From NCBI GenBank assembly GCA_963795715.1, contig CAWCIY010000002.1:930001-994000 (forward strand): DNA of 64,000 nt, given 5' to 3'. The stretch is from JAFEDN01 sp963795715. GTDB taxonomy: Bacteria; Pseudomonadota; Gammaproteobacteria; Coxiellales; Coxiellaceae. Every line of letters begins with the position of its first letter. Position 1 is the first letter of the stretch. Below the pieces are notes generated by a model. That model was not told the DNA's origin. It saw nothing but the letters and a program-made list of their open reading frames with translations, and ran no database searches. The position numbers and the translations under genes were made by a program. Positions 1 to 9,328 of this stretch are shown piece after piece.

Positions 1-44
1 CCAATTAAAAAATAGTTTTAGATTATTAAATGAGGAGTCGCATA

Positions 45-1361
45 ATGAGTAATTTTTTCAACAAAATTCCAATGATTAAATATGAAGGACTAAAAACCGA
101 TAATCCTTTGGCTTATCGTTATTACGATCCAGACCGGGTTATCTTAGGCAAAACGATGGCGGAGCATTTACGTTTTGCGGTATGCTGCTGGCATACTTTT
201 TGCTGGCAAGGTAATGACGGTTTTGGCGAAGGCAGTTTTAACCGTCCTTGGTTAAAAAGTAGCGATCCGATGGAGCGCAGCAAAATGCGTATCGACGCCT
301 TATTTGAATTTGTGAGCAAATTAAACTTGCCTTTTTTTACTTTCCACGATAGAGATGTGGCCCCTGAAGGCGAAACCCTGCAAAAAAGCATTGCTAATTT
401 GCAAAAACTAACCGCATATATGCAGCAAAAAATGCACGAAACCGGAATCCAATTACTGTGGGGAACCGCCAATTTATTTTCACATCCACGCTATATGGCA
501 GGCGCAGCCACTAATCCCAACCCCGAAGTATTTGCATACGCAGTCGCCCAAGTGAAATCAGCCTTGGATGCTACTAAAGAATTGAATGGGGCTAATTACG
601 TATTGTGGGGAGGACGAGAAGGTTATGAAACCCTACTCAATACCGACCTTCGTCAGGAAAGTGAGCAGTTTGCACGCTTTTTAAGTATGCTGGTAGATTA
701 CAAACACAAAATTGGTTTTAAAGGATTATTATTGATCGAACCCAAACCCTGCGAACCCACCAAACATCAATATGATTTTGACAGCGCACATGTGTTAGCA
801 TTTTTAACGAAATATGGCTTGGAAAAAGAATACAAAGTGAATATTGAAGCCAACCACGCCACACTTGCCGGTCATAGTTTTCCCGAGGAAATCGCTTATG
901 CCTGTGCGCACAATATTTTTGGCAGCATGGATGCCAACCGGGGCGATCCGCAACTGGGTTGGGATACCGATCAATTCCCCAATGATGTCAGCGATATGGC
1001 TCATGTGCTTTACATTATTTTATCTCACGGAGGTTTTACTTCCGGTGGCTTTAATTTTGATGCCAAATTCCGCCGCCAAAGCATCGATTTAGAGGATTTA
1101 TTTTTTGGTCACATTGGTGGTGTGGATACCATTGCCCGTAGTTTCCTAATTGCTGTAAAAATGCTGGAAGATGCCCGCTTGAAAAAAATGCTGCAACAGC
1201 GTTATCAAAATTGGCATCAAGGATTGGGGGCAGATATTTTAAAAAGTAAATATACTTTTGAACAGCTCAGCCAACATGCGATTCAAAATTCACTCGATCC
1301 GCAACCTATTTCTGGACGTCAGGAGCTATTAGAAAATTATTTTAATTCATACCTAGAATAG
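45..1361 (+). CDS. xylA: Xylose isomerase
   Basis: Isomerises D-xylose to D-xylulose in the cytoplasm (and glucose to fructose weakly); metal-dependent TIM barrel. The protein of 438 residues has the usual length of the class II family. Both family signatures are visible: the catalytic-His segment FTFHDRDVAPEG and the metal-site segment LLIEPKPCEPTKHQYDFD. The start is placed at ATG 45 because a GAGGAG ribosome site lies just before it; an in-frame ATG at position 30 would overlap that site. pfkA follows after 19 bases on the same strand, so the two are probably cotranscribed. No xylulokinase or xylose regulator lies in the window; they may lie upstream. The identification is very secure. Confidence 0.96.
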   Translation: MSNFFNKIPMIKYEGLKTDNPLAYRYYDPDRVILGKTMAEHLRFAVCCWHTFCWQGNDGFGEGSFNRPWLKSSDPMERSKMRIDALFEFVSKLNLPFFTFHDRDVAPEGETLQKSIANLQKLTAYMQQKMHETGIQLLWGTANLFSHPRYMAGAATNPNPEVFAYAVAQVKSALDATKELNGANYVLWGGREGYETLLNTDLRQESEQFARFLSMLVDYKHKIGFKGLLLIEPKPCEPTKHQYDFDSAHVLAFLTKYGLEKEYKVNIEANHATLAGHSFPEEIAYACAHNIFGSMDANRGDPQLGWDTDQFPNDVSDMAHVLYIILSHGGFTSGGFNFDAKFRRQSIDLEDLFFGHIGGVDTIARSFLIAVKMLEDARLKKMLQQRYQNWHQGLGADILKSKYTFEQLSQHAIQNSLDPQPISGRQELLENYFNSYLE

Positions 1362-1380
1362 TTTTGCAGAGGAAAGGATT

Positions 1381-2364
1381 ATGAGAAAAAAAATTTTAAT
1401 TATTTGCTCAGGCGGAGATGCTCCTGGAATGAATGCTGCCATTAGAGCAGTGACCCGCTGCGCTATTGCAAAAAATATTGAGGTTTTTGGCGCCGAGGGT
1501 GGGTACGTCGGTCTGGTGAATGAATCGTTGCTGCCATTGTCACAAAAATCGGTGGCAAACTGCTTACAGAAGGGAGGCACTTTTTTAAAAACAGGACGTT
1601 CCCGAGAATTCCATCATAAGGCAACCCGGGACCGCTGCCGGGAATTTTTAAAAAAAAAGGGAATTAACGGCTTAATTGTTTTAGGCGGTGATGGTAGTTT
1701 CCAAGGGGCCACCTTGTTGAGTTCGGAAGAGGTCACCGATTTACAAGTGATTGGTATCCCCTGCACTATCGACAATGATATACCGGGTACCGATTATACT
1801 ATCGGTTTCGACACTGCACGCAACACTGCCATTCAAGCGATCGATAAAATACGAGATACTGCATTTAGTACCGACCGTAATTTCCTAATTGAAGTGATGG
1901 GACGTTCTTCCGGTTTTTTAGCAGTGGATGTCGGGATTGCCGGGGGTGCAGAAATGATGCTGATCCCTGAGTTCCCCATTAGCACCGAAGAGCTCATTCA
2001 AAATATTCAATCCAGTCAGCGCCATAAAATGGCTTCTATCATTGTGGTTGCTGAAGGCGGCAAGACTGGACACTCTGTGCAACTGGCAGAAGAAATAAAA
2101 GCCAAAACCGGTATTTTATACACCGTTTGTATTTTAGGGCATACTCAGCGTGGCGGCTCCCCCACTGTATTGGACCGTAAAATGGCGGCGCTCATGGGTG
2201 CACGCGCCGTGGATGCTTTTTTGGCTGGAGAAACGCAAAAGATGACCGCGGCTAAAGGCAATGAAATCTTTATGGCGCCCTTCCCGCTGATTCATCAGTC
2301 AACCGATTTTTTTAGTGATCAGAAATTATTAGAGTTGAACAATATCTTATGTAATGTTTCTTAA
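1381..2364 (+). CDS. pfkA: 6-phosphofructokinase (ATP-type)
   Basis: Phosphorylates fructose-6-phosphate in glycolysis. Motifs in order: GGDAPGMNAAIRAVTR (nucleotide loop), LGGDGSFQGA, the catalytic TIDND segment, and EVMGRSSGFLA. Gly in GGDGS, where PPi-dependent enzymes have Asp (GGDD), argues for ATP as donor. In TIDND the preceding residue is Cys (IPCTIDND), where E. coli PfkA has Gly and PPi enzymes have Lys. Length of 327 residues is normal for bacterial PfkA. The start has a good ribosome site (AGGAAAGG). It follows xylA closely and its last 18 bases overlap the tail of the convergent acetyltransferase gene. Confidence 0.94.
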   Translation: MRKKILIICSGGDAPGMNAAIRAVTRCAIAKNIEVFGAEGGYVGLVNESLLPLSQKSVANCLQKGGTFLKTGRSREFHHKATRDRCREFLKKKGINGLIVLGGDGSFQGATLLSSEEVTDLQVIGIPCTIDNDIPGTDYTIGFDTARNTAIQAIDKIRDTAFSTDRNFLIEVMGRSSGFLAVDVGIAGGAEMMLIPEFPISTEELIQNIQSSQRHKMASIIVVAEGGKTGHSVQLAEEIKAKTGILYTVCILGHTQRGGSPTVLDRKMAALMGARAVDAFLAGETQKMTAAKGNEIFMAPFPLIHQSTDFFSDQKLLELNNILCNVS

Positions 2365-3525
2365 AAAATTTTTTTTATTAAAAACCTGATACTCCTGTAC
2401 CGGTTCCATTTTTGGAAATATTAACGTGTGGAAAAATTTGAAAATGATTTGCAACACCGAATTCACTGGTTTGACCCAAAAATAACGTGGCTCAGCTCTA
2501 GCTCCTAACCGGGATTTAAAAGCACCCGAAGTTTGTCCCATCCAAATTCTTTTCTTGTTTAAACGGAAAAAAGAATCCAACACTTGATAATAAAGATTAA
2601 AATACAAATCAACTTTTTTTAAATAAGAATAATCCATGCCCACATAAAGGCTGTAATATTCTTCATCCGAGATAAAACCAATAAGAAAAGCAACCGGTCT
2701 GGTTTCATGGCTGATAATGGTTAAAATAACTTGCCCAGGAAATGCTCGAGCCAGTTCATGGAAAAACTGCAAAGAGAAACATTCCAATTTTTCTTTAGCT
2801 CTCTGCCATACATTTAAATAAAGTTGATGAAGCGTTTCATTAAAACGTTCACAAATTTCCTGAGGATTATGGATAAACTCTATTTGCATATCCAATTGAT
2901 TAAACTTTTTAATATTGGCCTTAACTTGATGACGATAAGTAGCTCGCAACGCCTGATAGTATTCTTCAAAATTTTTAAATCTACCCGGCAATTGAAACAT
3001 GGGTTGTAATTCCCCTTTAATAAAACCTAAATTCTGCAAATCAAAATTCAATAATTCAGTATCAGACAGTTCTTTAAATACTAATAACCTAGCTTTATTT
3101 TTATTAGCAATCTCCGTCATCGCTGCAGTAATTAGTTGATAGATGTGAGCTAAATCTGCACCTGTTTTAATTCGTAAATGAGTGCTGCCGGCAGGGAGCG
3201 GTAAACCGCAAAATAAAACTTTTACCTTTAAAGCCTGAGACCAGAAACGCCTTAAATTATTCATGGCTTTTTGTATCAGCTCTGAAGAAGACTGGATAAT
3301 ATCCGTGTGAAATAAACTTAAGCAAGCACAAGCCACTAGTTGGTGTTGCTGATCTCGAATTACTACAATCCAAAATTGAGCTTGATCACTGAGTGTTTTT
3401 TCCAGCAAGGCTATTAAACGCTGATCCATCGCGACATCAGTCACTGGGTCAATTAAACTTAACCACTCTGCTGCCCGAATTTGAGTTACTGAATCATAAA
3501 TTTCCGTATAATAATTCGATTCCAT
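2347..3525 (-). CDS. GNAT/FemAB-like acetyltransferase
   Basis: A 392-residue cytoplasmic protein whose second half matches the FemAB/CelD-type acyltransferase fold (Acetyltransf_6): a segment YYSLYVGMDYSYLKK followed by a helix and a C-terminal GAFKSRLGA motif, the typical substrate and acyl-CoA region. The N-terminal half is poorly conserved and may be a second degenerate GNAT lobe. The substrate cannot be told from sequence; family members modify peptidoglycan precursors, polysaccharides or amino acids. Start ATG 3525 has a ribosome site (AAAGGGA). The gene stands alone and converges with pfkA. Confidence 0.7.
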   Translation of the reverse strand: MESNYYTEIYDSVTQIRAAEWLSLIDPVTDVAMDQRLIALLEKTLSDQAQFWIVVIRDQQHQLVACACLSLFHTDIIQSSSELIQKAMNNLRRFWSQALKVKVLFCGLPLPAGSTHLRIKTGADLAHIYQLITAAMTEIANKNKARLLVFKELSDTELLNFDLQNLGFIKGELQPMFQLPGRFKNFEEYYQALRATYRHQVKANIKKFNQLDMQIEFIHNPQEICERFNETLHQLYLNVWQRAKEKLECFSLQFFHELARAFPGQVILTIISHETRPVAFLIGFISDEEYYSLYVGMDYSYLKKVDLYFNLYYQVLDSFFRLNKKRIWMGQTSGAFKSRLGARAEPRYFWVKPVNSVLQIIFKFFHTLIFPKMEPVQEYQVFNKKNFLRNIT

Positions 3526-4026
3526 CCAAAAACTCCCTTTTATTCACACTTTCCTTTTGCACCATCAGGCTGCATCGAATATGGGCTGGTCGGCTGATGC
3601 AACCTTGGCGCCATGACTGGCCTATTCTAGGCTCGCCGTCGATGGGACTCAAGGCAAACGCGGCTTCGTTTATATTAATGTGGTTAGCGGCCCCGAATGC
3701 GATCTATCCGCGGCACCCTTGGCTACGGCGGGAAATATTCACGTTCTATGGAATAGATTGGAAGCTTCCTTGGCTATATTTTGGCCCGATTGCCGTCGTT
3801 CGGATAGTATATAATACCTTTTAAAATAAAAACAACATTTTTATCATTTCGTCAGGGCTGTGCAAATTAAAAACTTATTTAGAATAAATTGAGAATAAAG
3901 AAACACCAAAGTCTGCTGGTTGCTGTGCTGATCCGTTGCCGCTGGCCGGTAGATTAACTCAAAATTGAAATTCAACTGGAATTGTGTCAGTCTATCCGCA
4001 TTATAATTTTAAAAAAGGAGATTAAG
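3526..4026. other. Intergenic region with a GC-richer block
   Basis: No convincing gene. Positions about 3560-3800 are richer in G+C than the flanking AT-rich DNA. They contain short broken palindromes (GGCC at about 3619 opposed to GGCT at 3633) and a segment CGGCGGGAAATATTC also found in the palindrome at 25471-25505. Open frames across it have no recognisable protein character. Positions 3826-4026 are AT-rich and should hold the promoter of the next gene, whose ribosome site AAAGGAG lies at about 4015. Confidence 0.5.
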
Positions 4027-5520
4027 ATGCAGGACGACTTCAAACTAACTACAGATCAAATCTTAAACTTGCAATTCGACCCCAAGGAACTTAAAAATAT
4101 TCCTCAAGAACAATTTGACACTCTGATAATGGATCCGGTTTGGGATAAGAATGTTACTTTCTTTAATCATTTCATAATTTTTTCCGAACTCCTTTCTAAA
4201 ATAGGATTAAAACAAATTACTGGCCCCCAGCAGAAGGCCTTACAATCTATTTTAAAAAAGTTATCTTCAGATGCTCTTAATAAATATGCTAACAATAATT
4301 TTAAAAATATTATGAATTTAGGAGATACGGAGCTTGTATTAATTTTAAAACGATTAAACTCGACTACGGTGAATAGTTGCTTTCAATGTTTTGACAATAT
4401 AATAAAAATAGCAGAAATTCGAAATTCAGATATCATTTTATCTTTTTTAGGCAAAGCTTCTCCAAAAATTCTTAATAGTTTTTTACAGAATGAAAATTCC
4501 TGGGTAAATTTAACAAAGGCAATTGATAAAAATCGATCAATTATGGGAATGCAAAAAAAACCTCTTTTAGATATACTTACAGCTTTAAAAAATATCCTAA
4601 CTCATCAGGATCCATTAACCGAAAGCCCAATACCAATATTAAACCTATTTGAAAAATTTCCCATTGACGGTTTCTATCCGGAATGGAAAAAACTTTTCGA
4701 GAACATCCTTGAATTAATACGAACAAAATACAATGATCGATATACTCTAGTTGAACTGAAAAAACGAGTATCTTTTTTACATGGATTGTTTACGATCAAG
4801 CATTGTTTAAACTTAAAAACCAACATCTCAGAGATAAGCATAAGATACTCTGTTCGAGATAGTTTTATCCTTTTCCCTCCTTATGCAGTTATTGACGAAC
4901 TAACTCCGGAAGAATGTTTGTTTGCCGGCGAAAACCTTTTTAGTCCTATAAGCAGAATGAAGGACTTGGCAATAAATAACAATGCAGACCAATTTCACAA
5001 AATACGTTCATGGGTTTATGGAATGCAATATTTAATGTACAGCTTTCAAAGAGGGAATTTAAACGCGATCGCTGAAATCAATAATCGATGTAGCGGTCAT
5101 CGCTCAATACTGGATGAAAGCAAAGATATAGATAGGCAGTCGTTGGCTGAAGAACTCAAAACTTTTTCCCTTGATGATAGACTAAATTCATATTTTGATG
5201 ACATTAAATCAGCTATCTTAAAACAAACAAGGTCTAATTTTCTAAATGCACAGAATATACCTAAATCTATTATCGAAATTCTGAAAATAAAACCACTAAA
5301 TCGGGAGCGATTATTAGCAAACCTACAGCTATGTTTGAAAGATGAAAAACAAATGCAGAATCTAAAACATGACTCCATTTCCCTAATGGATGAACTGCAC
5401 TCAGTGTTATCTGTGGAAAACACACTCTTATTACTCAAAAACGCCTTAAACTTAGACTCCTCTTCATCTTCTTCTTTATATCATCATCATCATCTTCTTC
5501 TTCTTCTTCCTCAACAATAA
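4027..5520 (+). CDS. Unrecognised protein, likely N-terminal part of a frameshifted gene
   Basis: I do not recognise this protein. The 497 residues are AT-coded, rich in Lys, Asn, Leu and Ile, and look largely helical and soluble, with no signal peptide or membrane segment. The start at ATG 4027 follows a strong ribosome site (AAGGAG); an in-frame ATG at 3982 lacks one. The last 25 residues are an artificial-looking run of Ser, His and Leu (SSSSSS, HHHH, LLLLL) produced by reading TCT/TCA/CTT triplets. One base out of this frame the same tract codes for poly-Ser and stays open into the next reading frame, so the natural product is probably one protein of about 640 residues. Composition and setting suggest a secreted effector, but that is inference. 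Confidence 0.6.
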   Translation: MQDDFKLTTDQILNLQFDPKELKNIPQEQFDTLIMDPVWDKNVTFFNHFIIFSELLSKIGLKQITGPQQKALQSILKKLSSDALNKYANNNFKNIMNLGDTELVLILKRLNSTTVNSCFQCFDNIIKIAEIRNSDIILSFLGKASPKILNSFLQNENSWVNLTKAIDKNRSIMGMQKKPLLDILTALKNILTHQDPLTESPIPILNLFEKFPIDGFYPEWKKLFENILELIRTKYNDRYTLVELKKRVSFLHGLFTIKHCLNLKTNISEISIRYSVRDSFILFPPYAVIDELTPEECLFAGENLFSPISRMKDLAINNNADQFHKIRSWVYGMQYLMYSFQRGNLNAIAEINNRCSGHRSILDESKDIDRQSLAEELKTFSLDDRLNSYFDDIKSAILKQTRSNFLNAQNIPKSIIEILKIKPLNRERLLANLQLCLKDEKQMQNLKHDSISLMDELHSVLSVENTLLLLKNALNLDSSSSSSLYHHHHLLLLLPQQ

Positions 5521-5528
5521 GTTCATCT
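5456..5528 (+). repeat. TCT/TCA triplet simple-sequence tract
   Basis: About 70 bases made almost only of TCT, TCA, TTC and CAT triplets. In frame 3 (codons starting at 5460) it reads as an uninterrupted Ser run leading into the downstream frame; in the frame of the upstream gene it gives Ser, His and Leu runs and a stop at 5518-5520. Such tracts change length by slippage, so this is the likely place where the gene lost or switches its frame. Confidence 0.8.
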
Positions 5529-5537
5529 TTTCCAGCT

Positions 5538-5954
5538 TTGCATAGACCGTCCTCCGAACAAGTAACACTCGTTAATGAACTTAAAGATTTGAGTCCGGTT
5601 ATTCAAAGGCAAGACATTGAACTTTATAACCAAGGAGAGCTAAACACCAAGGTGGATGACTTGATTGCAACCCAAGGAGTGCAAATCCACTTGATTGCAA
5701 CCCAAGGAGTGCAAATCCAAGAACTAACCGCAAAGGTGAGTAAATTGACTGAGCTGGTAGAACGATTAATACGTAATTCTGCAGAATCTAAAGGAACAGT
5801 CGATACTCATTTAGAATCTAAGACTAACGCTGTTGTTTCTGTCTCGAATTCTCGCGTACCTCAACCCGGTATTTTTAGACGATCTTTCTCTGCAAACGAT
5901 ATTGACAAGCTTAAAAAAGAAAATAAAGAAACTCATATCTTTGGCACAAGCTAG
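5538..5954 (+). pseudogene. C-terminal coiled-coil part of the frameshifted gene
   Basis: An open frame of about 138 residues whose only start would be a TTG with no ribosome site. The frame is open upstream through the Ser tract, which ties it to the gene at 4027-5520. It contains a heptad-like segment around LTAKVSKLTELVERLI that should form a coiled coil, preceded by a perfectly duplicated 10-residue unit (ATQGVQI-type), and a polar tail. It is best read as the C-terminal domain of the upstream protein, separated by a frameshift in the simple repeat. A separate gene using re-initiation is possible but less likely. Confidence 0.6.
5660..5719 (+). repeat. Perfect 30-bp tandem duplication
   Basis: Two adjacent identical 30-base units (5660-5689 and 5690-5719), beginning CTTGATTGCAACCC. 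They add ten residues in frame just before the coiled coil. Perfect identity indicates a recent duplication. Confidence 0.95.
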
Positions 5955-6000
5955 GAACGCGTCTGGGACGTTGCTCTTACGATTCAGGGTCCATTTTTGA

Positions 6001-6032
6001 TCCCCGATAGCTCGCAAAGCTCGCTTCGGGGA
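6001..6032. terminator. Hairpin between convergent genes
   Basis: TCCCCGA at 6001-6007 is opposed to TCGGGGA at 6026-6032 with GCTCGC repeats in the loop. It lies between the tail of the split coiled-coil gene and the tail of pepN, so it could end transcripts from both sides. There is no long T run on either strand, so intrinsic termination is only a suggestion. Confidence 0.35.
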
Positions 6033-6049
6033 TGACGATGGGGTTTTGA

Positions 6050-8698
6050 TTAAAATCCTCCCTTCTGCTCTAAACTCTTGGTCACCAATTCATAAACATC
6101 GTTAGAAATACCGGGATTAGCTTTTATACGTTCCAATTGTTTTCGCAGCAATTGTTGACGTTTGTCCTCGTAATTCTGCCATCGAGTCAACGGTTCAACC
6201 AATCTTGCAGCCACTTGCGGATTTTTAGGATCAATGGCAATCACTTGATCTGCGATAAACTGATATCCCGAACCCGTAATATTATGAAAATGAATCATAT
6301 TGGCAGCAAAACCGCCCAATAAATTATAAACATTATTAGGATTCATTAAAGAAAAAGCCGGATGTTTTAACAATGCTTGCACTTTTTCTAAAGTATCAGG
6401 CAGTTTAGAACTGGCCTGCAATAATAACCATTTATTGACTACTAAAGGCTGGTTACGCCATTTTTGATAAAATTCGTTCAGCACCTGATCACGTTGCTCA
6501 CCAGGATAATCATTTAACGCCCACAGAGCTCCCATGGCGTCAGTCATGTTATTGCTCACCTTAAACTGTTCCACAGCTAAATCAGCGTATTTTTCCTTAC
6601 CCGAATAAACCAAATAATGCAAACACAAATTTTTAACACTGCGGCGCCCCATTTCCTGAGTATTATAAACATAGGCGCCACCATCGAGCATATGATGATA
6701 AATGGCTAAAAACTGATTTTCTAAATCAGTCGCCATTTTTTGTTTAGCAAATTCGCGTGCACGATGAATGGCTTCTACTGCTACAGGCTTGCTAAATTGC
6801 GCCAAATAATTATCCGCAGGCAGAGTCAGTAAGCGCGTTAACAAATGTAAATCAATGCTTTTATCAGCCAAAAGTTGCGAAAAAGTTTCCGTCCAAATAG
6901 GCGGTAGTTGCATTGACCGCTGATGTTGTTGGGCTGCTACTAAATTTAATAACAACTCAATCTCAAATTTCTGCCCTGCCTCCCATCTGGCAACCATATC
7001 AGTGTCATGTTGGATTAATAAAGATAAATCTTCTAACTGATAAGGATAATTGAGCTTTACTGGTGCAGAAAAATTTCGCAATAATGAAGGAACAGGCCGT
7101 TGTTCCACTTGCGTAAAAACAAATTCCTGCTGAGCTTGTTTGATTTCTAAGACTTTTGAACCCAAAGCCGGTTGTTTTTCACTGGCTAATTGCAAAGGCA
7201 AATCTTCACCCTCTTCGCCCAGCAAACCCATCACCAGCGGCAAATGAAACGGTTGTTTATTGGGCTGTCCCGGCGTAGGCGGGCAAGATCTGATTAACCT
7301 TTAAAGTGAAAGTCTGTTGTTTGGGATCGTATTCGCCAGTGATATCTAAAACGGGCGTGCCGCTTTGGTGATACCAAAGAAAAAATTGGCTAAAATCTCT
7401 TCCTGAAACATCTGCCATCGTTTGGACAAAATCTTCAGTGGTAACCGCTTGTCCATCAAATCGAGAAAAATATAAATCCATGCCTTTGCGAAATAAGCTC
7501 GGGGCCTAACAAGGTACGAATCATCCGAATGACTTCGGCTCCTTTATTATAAACAGTGGCGGTATAGAAATTATTAACTTCTATATAAGATTCCGGCCTT
7601 ACCGGATGTGCATTGGGGCCATCATCTTCTAAAAATTGTCGATTCCGTAAGCATATTGACTTCATCAATACGTGCTACCGCCGGAGAAGTCATATCCTCA
7701 TCGAACAATTGTTCCCTAAAAACAGTCAATCCTTCTTTTAAAGTGATCTGAAACCAATCCCGGCAGGTAATTCGGTTTCCTGACCAATTATGAAAATATT
7801 CATGACCAATCACACTTTCTATTGCAGCAAAATCATGATCAGTGGCAGTTTCCGGCTTCGCTAAAATATATTTGGTATTAAAAATATTAAGCCCTTTATT
7901 TTCCATGGCTCCCATGTTGAAATCGCTCACAGCAACAATCATATAAATATCTAAATCATATTCGCGGCCAAAAGTTTCTTCATCCCAACGCATGGCGTGT
8001 TTTAAAGCTTCCAAAGCAAAACCGCCCTGATCTCTAAAACCACGTTCCAAAAACATTTTTAATTTCACTAAACATCCCGATTGGGTTTTAAATTGATCTT
8101 CTAAAATATCAAAATCCCCGGCAACCAAAGCAAATAAATAACAAGGTTTTAAAGAAGGATCTTCCCAATGTACCCAATGCCGGCCATCGTCTAAGTCTTT
8201 TTCTTCAATTAAATTTCCGTTTGATAATAAAATTGGATACTGCTTTTTATCAGCGGTAATGGTCGTGGTAAACCGAGCCATTACATCTGGTCGATCCAAA
8301 TAATAGGTAATTCGGCGAAAACCGTGAGGTTCACACTGAGTACAAAAATTAGCACGGGATTTATATAAACCACTTAATCGAGTATTTTGTTGCGGCTGAA
8401 TAATGACTTCGGTTTCCAATACAAATTGATCGGGAACATTCATAATAGTTAGGTTTCGTTCATCTACTTTATATTGATCAGCAGATAAAAGCCGGCCATT
8501 GATATGGGCAGAATGTAACGCTAAATCCTCCCCCATCAAAACCAATGGAGCCTGAAGCTTTTCAGCCAACGGATTCCGTCTCAATTGTAAAACAGTTTTA
8601 ACAACCGTGTTTTCCTCTTGTAAATCGAAATGTATGTGTACGGTGTCTATCAAAAAATCCGAAGGACGATAATCTTTTAAATAATGTGTTTTATGCAT
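6050..8698 (-). pseudogene. pepN: Aminopeptidase N (M1 family), frameshifted
   Basis: Zinc aminopeptidase that removes N-terminal residues from peptides in the cytoplasm. The locus is full length (about 880 codons against 870 in E. coli) but its reading frame breaks three times, near 7650, near 7490 and near 7270. The N-terminal piece (7622-8698) keeps the GAMEN substrate motif and the zinc site HEYFHNW with the distal Glu 18 residues on. The later pieces match the PepN core (GAEVIRMIRTLLG, SGTPVLDI, LPLVMGLLGEEGEDLPL). Each break is explained by one extra base: an A after CTT at the first two sites and a C in a CCC run at the third. Protein conservation is intact on both sides of every break, so these are either very recent mutations or sequence errors. 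Confidence 0.85.
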
Positions 8699-8701
8699 AT
8701 T

Positions 8702-9271
8702 TTACTCACTAAAAAATTGAGGGGGTTTATAGCCGGGCAACATTCTTCTAAGAACGTTATTTTTTTCTATGAAATGATGCTTGAACGCGGCGCCAATATG
8801 TAAGACTAACAGTCCCACGATCATCCAGGCAACAACGCTATGCACAGTAAAAAAATTGCCGGCCAATACGGTGTTTTTCGACACCGGTAAGCGGGCATTA
8901 AATAATCCCCAAAACATTACCGGATGTCCGCCAAAAGAAGACATGATCCAACCGCTGATAGGCATAATTAGCAAAACGATATAAAAGCATGCTTGAACAC
9001 TATGCGCGGCTTTTTTTTCCCAGGAGGGAACTGTGATGGGTAAAACGGGTAATCGATCAATAATGCGCCAGTATAAACGAAAAAGCATTAGAATTAGAAT
9101 GGTCATACCGACAGATTTATGCAAATTAATGAGCATCCCTTTATAAGGACTGTTGTCTGGCAAATATCCTAAATAAAGACCAAAAATGACCATGCCTATG
9201 ACTAGGATAGCAATGACCCAATGTATGGTTTTATTGACAACTCCGTAGGCATCCGTGGTGTTTTTAATCAT
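8702..9271 (-). CDS. Cytochrome b561 family protein
   Basis: Inner-membrane di-haem b cytochrome of 189 residues with four membrane segments; family members move electrons between quinol and periplasmic partners or oxygen. His residues suited to haem binding occur in segment 1 (VNKTIHWVIA), segment 2 (LINLHKSVGM) and segment 4 (FTVHSVVAW, LHIGAAFKHH). The start is taken at ATG 9271, which has a GGAGG ribosome site; an in-frame ATG at 9307 adds a polar 12-residue extension with no such site. It ends 3 bases before pepN begins on the same strand. Confidence 0.88.
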   Translation of the reverse strand: MIKNTTDAYGVVNKTIHWVIAILVIGMVIFGLYLGYLPDNSPYKGMLINLHKSVGMTILILMLFRLYWRIIDRLPVLPITVPSWEKKAAHSVQACFYIVLLIMPISGWIMSSFGGHPVMFWGLFNARLPVSKNTVLAGNFFTVHSVVAWMIVGLLVLHIGAAFKHHFIEKNNVLRRMLPGYKPPQFFSE

Positions 9272-9328
9272 AAAATCCTCCGAGGAGCTACAATAGTGAA
9301 TCTTCAACTTAAAAGCAACTAGAGAGCG

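Noticed and set aside
3393..3824. Open frame of 143 codons upstream of the split gene
   Set aside because: It starts antisense inside the acetyltransferase gene and the protein is of low quality.
5460..5520. His/Leu-rich C-terminal tail as a real metal-binding end of the 4027-5520 protein
   Set aside because: The runs arise from reading a TCT/TCA simple repeat; the neighbouring frame gives a poly-Ser linker that continues into a sensible domain.
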